Positions 55,601 through 64,000 of a DNA stretch of 64,000 nt are shown in pieces (the stretch's first letter is position 1; the number at the start of each line of letters is the position of its first letter). Origin of the DNA: Beta vulgaris subsp. vulgaris (lineage: Eukaryota > Streptophyta > Magnoliopsida > Caryophyllales > Amaranthaceae); contig NC_079202.1 in assembly GCF_026745355.1 (NCBI RefSeq), positions 26,109,835-26,173,834 on the forward strand. Reading direction: 5' to 3'. Both the position numbers and the translations under genes were made by a program. The notes under the pieces were generated by a model. That model ran no database searches, had not been told where the DNA came from, and saw only the letters and a program-made list of their open reading frames with translations.

Positions 55601-58600
55601 CTATTTTGGCCTTTTCGCTCCCAAAATGTACTTATCAAGTCATTTAACCCCAAATTTTCTTTGAACATGATTATATGAGGCTAATATATACTATATGTAG
55701 ATTCTTAGGCTTTATTTGTTGTTGGTTGCATTTGGGAACGAAAAGGCCATTTCCGGCCTATTTTGGCCTTTTCGCTCCCAAAATGTACTTATCAAGTGTT
55801 TAACCCCAAATTTTCTTTGAACATGATTATATGAGGATATATAACTAGTATGTAGATTCTTAGGCTTTATTTGTTTTGGTTGCATTTCGGGAACGAAAAG
55901 GCATTTCCGGCCTATTTTGGCCTTTTCGCTCCCAAAATGTACTTATCAAGTATTTAACCCCAAATTTTCTTTGAACATGATTATATGAGGATAATATAAC
56001 TAGTATGTAAATTCTTAGGCTTTAATTTGTTGTTGGTTGCATTTCGGGAATGAAAAGGCCAATTTTGGCCTTTTCGCTCCCAAAATGTACTTATCAAGTG
56101 ATTTAACCCCAAATTTTCTTTGAACATGATTATATGAGGATAATATAACTAGTATGTAGATTCTTAGGCTTTATTTGTTGTTGGTTGCATTTCGGGAACG
56201 AAAAGGCCATTTCGGCTATTTTGGCCTATTTTGGCTTTTCGCTCCCAAAATGTACTTATCAAGTATTTAACCCAAATTTTCTTTGAACATGATTATATGA
56301 GGATAATATAACTAGTATGTAGATTCTTAGGCTTTATTTGTTGTTGGTTGCATTTCGGGAACGAAAAGGCCATTTCGGCCTATTTTGGCCTTTTGTTTCG
56401 CTCCCAAAATGTACTTTTCAAGTCATTTAATCCCAGATTTTCTTTGAACATGATTATATGAGGCATAATATAACTAGTTTGTAGATTCTTAGGCTTTCAT
56501 TTGTTGTTGGCTACATTTCATTAACGAAAAGGACATTTCCGACCTATTTTGGCCTTTTCGCTCCCAAAATGTACCTATCAAGTATTTAACCCCAAATTCT
56601 TTGAACATGATTATATGAGGATAATATAACTAGTATGTAGATTCTTAGGCTTTATTTGTTGTTGGTTGCATTTCGGAACGAAAAGGCCATTTCCGGCCTA
56701 TTTTGGCCTTTTCGTCCCAAAATGTACTTATCAAGTTTTTAACCCCAAATTTTCTTTGAACATGATTATATGAGGCATAATATAACTAGTATGTAGATTC
56801 TTAGGCTTTATTTGTTGTTGGTTGCATTTCGGGAACGAAAAAGGCCATTTTGGCCTTTTCGCTCCCAAAATGTACTTATCAAGTATTTAACCCAAATTTT
56901 CTTTGAACATGATTATATGAGGTATAATATAACTAGTATGTAGATTCTTAGGCTTTATTTGTTGTTGGTTGCATTTCGGGAACGAAAAGGCCATTTCGCT
57001 ATTTGGCCTATTTTGGCTTTTCGCTCCCAAAATGTACTTATCAAGTATTTAACCCAAATTTTCTTTGAACATGATTATATGAGGCATAATATACTAGTAT
57101 GTAGATTCTTAGGCTTTATTTGTTGTTGGTTGCATTTCGGGAACGAAAAGGCCATTTCCGGCCTATTGGCTATTTTGCCTTTTCGCTCCCAAAATGTACT
57201 TATCAAGTCATTTAACCCCAAATTTTCTTTGAACATGATTATATGAGGCATAATATAACTAGTATGTAGATTCTTAGGCTTTATTTGTTGTTGGTTGCAT
57301 TTCGGGAACGAAAAGGCCATTTCGCTGGCCTATTTTGGCCTTTTCGCTCCCAAAATGTACTTATCAAGTGATTTAACCCAAATTTTCTTTGAACATGATT
57401 ATATGAGGATATATAACTAGTATGTAGATTCTTAGGCTTTATTTGTTGTTGGTTGCATTTCGGGAACGAAAAGGTCCATTTCGGCCTATTTTGGCCTTTT
57501 CGCTCCCAAAATGTACTTATCAAGTATTTAACCCCAAATTTTCTTTGAACATGATTATATGAGGTATAATATAACTAGTATGTAGATTCTTAGGCTTTAT
57601 TTGTTGTTGGTTGCATTTCGGGAACGAAAAGGCCATTTCCGGCCTATTCTGGCCTATTTTGGCCTTTTCGCTCCCAAAATGTACTTATCAAGTCATTTAA
57701 TGCCAAATTTTCTTTGAACATGATTATATGAGGCATAATATAACTAGTTTATGATTCTTAGGCTTATTTGTTGTTGGTTGCATTTCGGGAACGAAAAGGC
57801 CATTTCCGGCCTATTTTGGCCTATTTGCTTTTCGCTCCAAAATGTACTTATCAAGTATTTAACCCAAATTTCTTTGAACATGATTATATGAGGATAATAT
57901 AACTAGTATGTAGATTCTTAGGCTTTATTTGTTGTTGGTTGCATTTCGGGAACGAAAAGGCCATTTCGGCCTATTTTGCCTTTTGCTTTCGCTCCCAAAA
58001 TGTACTTATCAAGTATTTAACCCCAAATTTTCTTTGAACATGATTATATGAGGTAATATAACTAGTATGTAGATTCTTAGGCTTTATTTGTTGTTGGTTG
58101 CATTTCGGGAACGAAAAGGCCATTTCGGCCTATTTTGGCCTTTTCGCTCCCAAAATGTACTTATCAAGTGATTTAACCCCAAATTTTCTTTGAACATGAT
58201 TATATGAGGTTAATTAACTAGTATGTAGATTCTTAGGCTTTATTTGTTGTTGGTTGCATTTCGGGAAGAAAAGGCCATTTCCGGCCTATTTTGGCCTTTT
58301 CGCTCCCAAAATGTACTTATCAAGTGATTTAACCCCAAATTTTCTTTGAACATGATTATATGAGGATAATATAACTAGTATGTAGATTCTTAGGCTTAAT
58401 TTGTTGTTGGTTGCATTTCGGGAACGAAAAGGCCATTTCGGCCTATTTTGGCCTTTTCGCTCCCAAAATGTACTTATCAAGTGATTTAACCCCAAATTCT
58501 TTGAACATGATTATATGAGGATAATATAACTAGTTTGTAGATTCTTAGGCTTTATTTGTTGTTGGTTGCATTTGGGAACGAAAAGCATTTCGGCCTATTT

Positions 58601-61600
58601 TGGCCTTTTCGCTCCCAAAATGTACTTATCAAGTGATTTAACCCAATATTCTTTGAACATGATTATATGAGGTCATAATATAACTAGTATGTAGATTCTT
58701 AGGCTTTATTGTTGTTGGTTGCATTTCGGGAACGAAAAGGCCATTTTGGCCTTTTCGCTCCAAAATGTACTTATCAAGTGATTTAACCCCAAATTTCTTT
58801 GAACATGATTATATGAGGATAATATAACTAGTATGTAGATTCTTAGGCTTTATTTGTTTTTGGTTGCATTTCGGGAACGAAAAGATCATTTTCGGCCTAT
58901 TTTGGCCTTTTCGCTCCCAAAATGTACTTATCAAGTGATTTAACCCAAATTTTCTTTGAACATGATTATATGAGGTATAATATAACTAGTATGTAAATTC
59001 TTAGGCTTTAATTTGTTGTTGGTTGCATTTCGGGAATGAAAAGGCCAATTTTGGCCTTTTCGCTCCCAAAATGTACTTATCAAGTGATTTAACCCCAAAT
59101 TTTCTTTAACATGATTATATGAGGTAAATAAACTAGTATGTAGATTCTTAGGCTTTAATTTGTTGTTGGTTGCATTTCGGGAACGAAAAGGCCATTTCCG
59201 GCCTATTTTGGCCTTTTCGCTCCCAAAATGTACTTATCAAGTCATTTAACCCAAATTTTCTTTGAACATGATTATATGAGGATAATATAACTAGTATGTA
59301 GATTCTTAGGCTTTAATTTGTTGTTGGTTGCATTTCGGGAAGAAAAGGCCATTTCGGCCTATTTTGGCCTATTTTGCTTTCGCTCCAAAATGTACTTATC
59401 AAGTATTTAACCCCAAATTTTCTTTGAACATGATTATATGAGGTATAATATAACTAGTATGTAGATTCTTAGGCTTTAATTTGTTGTTGGTTGCATTTCG
59501 GGAATGAAAAGGCCATTTCAGGCCTATTTTGGCTTTTTCTTTTCGCTCCCAAAATGTACTTTATCAAGTGATTTAACCCCAAATTTTCTTTGAACATGAT
59601 TATATGAGGTATATATAACTAGTATGTAGATTCTTAGGCTTTAATTTGTTGTTGGTTGCATTTCGGGAACGAAAAGGCCATTTTCGGCCTATTTTGGCCT
59701 TTTCGCTCCCATAAATGTACTTATCAAGTGATTTAACCCCAAATTTCTTTGAACATGATTATATGAGGTATATATAACTAGTATGTAGATTCTTAGGCTT
59801 TAATTTGTTGTTGGTTGCATTTCGGGAACGAAAAGGCCATTTCGGCCTATTTTGGCCTTTTCGCTCCCAAAATGTACTTATCAAGTGATTTAACCCAAAT
59901 TCTTTTGAACATGATTATATGAGGTATAATATAACTAGTATGTAGATTCTTAGGCTTTAATTTGTTGTTGGTTGCATTTCGGGAAGAAAAGGCCATTTTC
60001 GGCCTATTTTGCCTTTTGGCCTTTTCGCTCCAAAATGTACTTATCAAGTGATTTAACCCCAAATTTCTTTGAACATGATTATATGAGGTTAATATAACTA
60101 TTATGTAGATTCTTAGCTTTAATTTGTGTTGGTGCATTTCGGGAACGAAAAGCCATTTCGGCCTATTTTGGCCTTTTCGCTCCCAAAATGTACTTATCAA
60201 GTGATTTAACCCCAAATTTTCTTGAACATGATTATATGAGGTATAATATAACTATTATATAGATTCTTAGGCTTTAATTTGTTGTTGGTTGCATTTTGGG
60301 AACGAAAAGCCATTTCCGGCCTATTTTGGCCTTTTCGCTCTCAAAATGTACTTATCAAGTGATTTAACCCCAAATTTCTTTGAACATGATTATATGAGGT
60401 ATAATATAACTAGTTTGTATTCTTAGGCTTTAATTTGTTGTTGGTTCATTTGGAACGAAAAGGCCATTTCCGGCCTATTTTGGCCTTTTCTCTCCCAAAA
60501 TGTACTTATCAAGTGATTTAACCCAAATTTCTTTGAACATGATTATATGAGGTATAATATAACTAGTTATTAGATTCTTAGGCTTTAATTTGTTGTTGGT
60601 TGCATTTTGGGAACGAAAAGGCCATTTCCGGCCTATTTTGGCCTTTTCGCTCCAAAATGTACTTATCAAGTGATTTAACCCAAATTTTCTTTAATACATG
60701 ATTATATGAGGTATAATATAACTAGTTGTAGATTCTTAGGCTTTAATTTGTTGTTGGTTGCATTTCGGGAACGAAAAGCCATTTCCGGCCTATTTTGGCT
60801 TTTCTCTCCCAAAATGTACTTATCAAGTGATTTAACCCCAAATTTTCTTTGAACATGATTATATGATATAAATAACTAGTATGTAGATTCTTAGGCTTTA
60901 ATTTGTTGTTGGTTGCATTTCGGGAAGAAAAAGGCCAATTTTGGCCTTTTCGCTCCCAAAATGTACTTATCAAGTGATTTAACCCAAATTTTCTTTGAAC
61001 ATGATTATATGAGGTATAATATAACTAGTATGTAGATTCTTAGGCTTTAATTGTTGTTGGTTGCATTTCGGGAACGAAAAGGCCATTTCGGTCTATTTTG
61101 GCCTATTTTGGACTTTTCGCTCCCAAAATGTACTTATCTATGTTAACCCCAAATTTTCTTGAACATGATTATATGAGGTATATAAACTAGTATGTAGATT
61201 CTTAGGCTTTAATTTGTTGTTGGTTGCATTTCGGGAACGAAAAGGCCATTTCGGCCTATTTTGGCCTTATTTCTCTTTCCTAAATGTACTTATATCATTT
61301 AACCCCAAATTTTTCTTTGAACATGATTATATGAGGTATAATATAACTAGTATGTAGATTCTTAGGCTTTAATTTGTTGTTGGTTCATTTCGGGAACGAA
61401 AAGGCCATTTCGGCCTATTTTGGCCTATTTTGCCTTTTCGCTCCCAAAATGTACTTTCAAGTATTTAACCCCAAATTTTCTTTGAACATGATTATATGAG
61501 GTTATATAACTAATGTAGATTATGGCTTTAATTTGTTGTTGGTTGCATTTCGGGAACGAAAAGGATCTTTCGGCCTATTTTGGCCTTTTCGCTCCAAAAT

Positions 61601-64000
61601 GTATTATCAATATTTAACCCCAAATTTTCTTTGAACATGATTATATGAGGTATAATATAACTAGTATGTAGATTTTAGGCTTTAATTTGTTGTTGGTTGC
61701 ATTTGGGAACGAAAAGGCCATTTCGGCCTATTTTGGCCTTTTCGCTCCCAAAATGTACTTATCAAGTGATTTAACCCCAAATTCTTTTAAATGATTATAT
61801 GAGGTATAATATAACTAGTATGTAGATTCTTAGGCTTTAATTTGTTGTTGGTTGCATTTCGGGAATGAAAAGGCCATTTTCGGCCTATTTTAGCCTATTT
61901 TGGCCTTTTCGCTCCCAAAATGTACTTATCAAGTGATTTAACCCCAAATTTTCTTTGAACATGATTATATGAGGTGTAATATAACTAGTATGTAGATTCT
62001 TAGGCTATAATTTGTTGTTGGTTGCATTTCGGGAATGAAAAGGCCATTTTCGGCCTATTTTGGCCTTTTCGCTCCAAAATGTACTTATCAAGTGATTTAA
62101 CCCCAAATTTTCTTTGAACATGATTATATGAGGTATAATATAACTAGTATGTAGATTCTTAGGCTTTAATTTGTTGTTGGTTGCATTTCGGGAAGAAAGG
62201 CCATTTCGGCCTATTTTGGCCTATTTTGGCTTTTCGCTCCAAAATGTACTTATCAAGTGATTTAACCCCAAATTTTTTTGAACATGATTATATGAGGTTA
62301 ATATAACTAGTATGTAGATTCTTAGGCTTTAATTTGTTGTTGGTTGCATTTCGGGAACGAAAAGGCCATTTCCGGGCTATTTTGGCCTATTTTGGCTTTT
62401 CGCTCCCAAAATGTACTTATCAAGTCATTTAACCCCAAATTTTTTTGAACATGATTATATGAGGTATAATAAAAACTAGTATGTAGATTCCTAGGCTTTA
62501 ATTTGTTGTTGGTTGCATTTCGGGAACGAAAAGGCCATTTCCGGCCTATTTTGGCCTATTTTGGCTTTTTCGCTCCCAAAATGTACTTATCGAGTCATTT
62601 AACCCCAAATTTTCTTTGAACATGATTATATGAGGTATAATATAACTAGTATGTAGATTCTTAGGCTTTAATTTGTTGTTGGTTGCATTTCGGGAAGAAA
62701 AGCCATTTTCGGCCTATTTTGGCCTATTTTGCCTTTTCGCTCCCAAAATGTACTTTCAAGTGATTTAACCCCAAATTTTCTTTGAACATGATTATATGAG
62801 GTATGATAATAGTATGTAGATTCTTAGGCTTTAATTTGTTGTTGGTTGCATTTCGGGAACGAAAAGATCATTTTCGGCCTATTTTGGCCTTTTCGCTCCC
62901 AAAATGTACTTATCAAGTGATTTAACCCCAAATTTTCTTGAACATGATTATATGAGGTATATATAACTATATGTAGATTCTTAGGCTTTAATTTGTTGTT
63001 GTGCATTTGGGAACGAAAAGGCCATTTCGGCCTATTTTGGCCTTTTCGCTCCAAAATGTACTTATCAAGTGATTTAACCCAAATTTTCTTTGAACATGAT
63101 TATATGAGGTATAATATAACTAGTATGTAAATTCTTAGGCTTTAATTTGTTGTTGGTTGCATTTCGGGAATGAAAAGACCATTTTCGGCCTATTTTAGCC
63201 TATTTTGGCCTTTTCGCTCCCAAAATGTAATTATCAAGTGATTTAACCCCAAATTTTCTTTGAACTTGATTATATGAGTGAATATAACTAGTATGTAGAT
63301 TCTTAGGCTTAATTTGTTGTTGGTTGCATTTCGGGAACGAAAAGGCCATTTCGGCCTATTTTGGCCTTTTTCGCTCCCGAAATGTACTTATCAAGTGATT
63401 TAACCCCAAATTTTCATTGAACATGATTATATGAGGTATAATATAACTATATATAGATTTTAGGCTTTAATTTGTTGTTGGTGCATTTCGGGAACGAAAA
63501 GCATTTCGGCCTATTTTGGCCTATTTTGCCTTTCGCTCCCAAAATGTACTTATCAAGTGATTTAACCCCAAATTCTATTGAACATGATTATATGAGGTAT
63601 AATATAACTAGTATGTAGATTCTTAGGCTTTAATTTGTTGTTGGTTGCATTTCGGGAACGAAAAGCATTTGGCCTATTTTGGCCTTTTCGCTCCAAAATG
63701 TACTTATCAAGTGATTTAACCCCAAATTTTCTTTGAACATGATTATATGAGGTATAATAAACTAGTATGTAGATTCTTAGGCTTTAATTGTTGTTGGTTG
63801 CATTTCGGGAACGAAAAAGTTTCATTTCGTCTTTGGCCTATTTTGGTTTTCGCTCCAAATGTACTTACAAAGTGATTTAACCCAAATTTTCTTGAACATG
63901 ATTATATGAGTATAATAAACTAGTATGTAGATTCTAGGCTTTAATTTGTTGTTGGTGCATTTCGGGAACGAAAAGGCCATTTCCGGCCTATTTTGGCTAT

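Larger units (their letters stand above)
51328..64000. repeat. Satellite DNA array, ~155-170-bp monomer
   Basis: Head-to-tail monomers fill the last 12.7 kb and run off the window, roughly 75-80 copies. Monomers near the left edge are 160-170 bp, later ones about 154-160 bp. Conserved words include GGCTTTAATTTGTTGTTGG, CTCCCAAAATGTACTTATC and GAACATGATTATATGAGG. A GGCCTATTTT subrepeat near the middle varies from one to two copies. Monomer size fits plant centromeric or pericentromeric satellites. Frames through it, all repetitive translations, are not genes. Confidence 0.96.

Noticed and set aside
53303..63054. Several minus frames with repeated STFWERKGQNRP
   Set aside because: Satellite monomer translations. 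The frame breaks wherever monomer length changes.
51328..64000. CRISPR-like array, suggested by regular repeats
   Set aside because: The whole monomer is repeated with no unique spacers, and the context is a plant nuclear genome.

Overview
The window is repeat-dominated nuclear DNA of a flowering plant, most likely a eudicot. The evidence is LTR retrotransposons primed by initiator-Met tRNA, a Tekay/Del-type chromovirus, plant-type LINEs, Stowaway, hAT-like, CACTA and Mutator-like elements, Helitrons, a spliced Ulp1-like gene of the type spread by plant transposons, and a tandem satellite of about 155-170 bp. No single-copy housekeeping gene, rRNA, tRNA or CRISPR array was seen. The setting is heterochromatic, probably pericentromeric, with the satellite at the right edge.

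Layout. 1-1822: a rearranged, inverted fragment of the LTR that follows. 1823-11523: a minus-strand non-autonomous LTR element (LARD-like) with two LTRs of about 4.55-4.59 kb around an internal region of only 563 bp. 11524-12800: the 3' end of a different Ty3/gypsy element (broken integrase plus LTR-like DNA). 13041-13770: first copy of a retroelement remnant whose second copy lies at 29240-29965. 14323-14531: a Stowaway MITE. About 15350-29243: a plus-strand LINE (LINE-1 here). Its ORF1 is split by a complete minus-strand Tekay-like element (15820-24874, target duplication GAAAT) and its ORF2 by a GC-rich hAT-like MITE (26119-26461). 30412-34317 and 34318-41013: two further LINE fragments on the minus strand (LINE-2 and LINE-3). 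LINE-3 is split by a CACTA element (36253-37995, duplication ACT) and a Helitron (38396-40977, A/T target); removing both in silico reconnects its ORF2 frame across the two junctions. 41014: the 3' terminus of a second Helitron. 41180-41788: a Mutator-like foldback element built around eight 25-bp palindromes. 42200-51072: a decayed multi-exon Ulp1-type (C48) cysteine peptidase gene. 51328-64000: satellite array.

The two most unusual structures are on the right. First, nearly every intron of the Ulp1-like gene holds a minisatellite sharing one core, TCTAACTGAA. That core contains a branch-point-like CTAAC and, read in reverse complement, a TTTCAG acceptor-like motif; in several introns reversed units flank forward units. 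Second, every well-preserved satellite monomer examined has a long imperfect dyad around a GGCC-rich core, and the array edge shows a three-monomer higher-order repeat of about 500 bp. In the left part, the LARD-like element shares its primer site, LTR ends and a 16-bp palindromic PPT-proximal motif with the Tekay-like element, suggesting it borrows that element's machinery.

The genes do not form a pathway. The window is a record of nested insertions, all coding parts of mobile elements are frame-disrupted, and gene-level calls rest on conserved motifs read across several frames.
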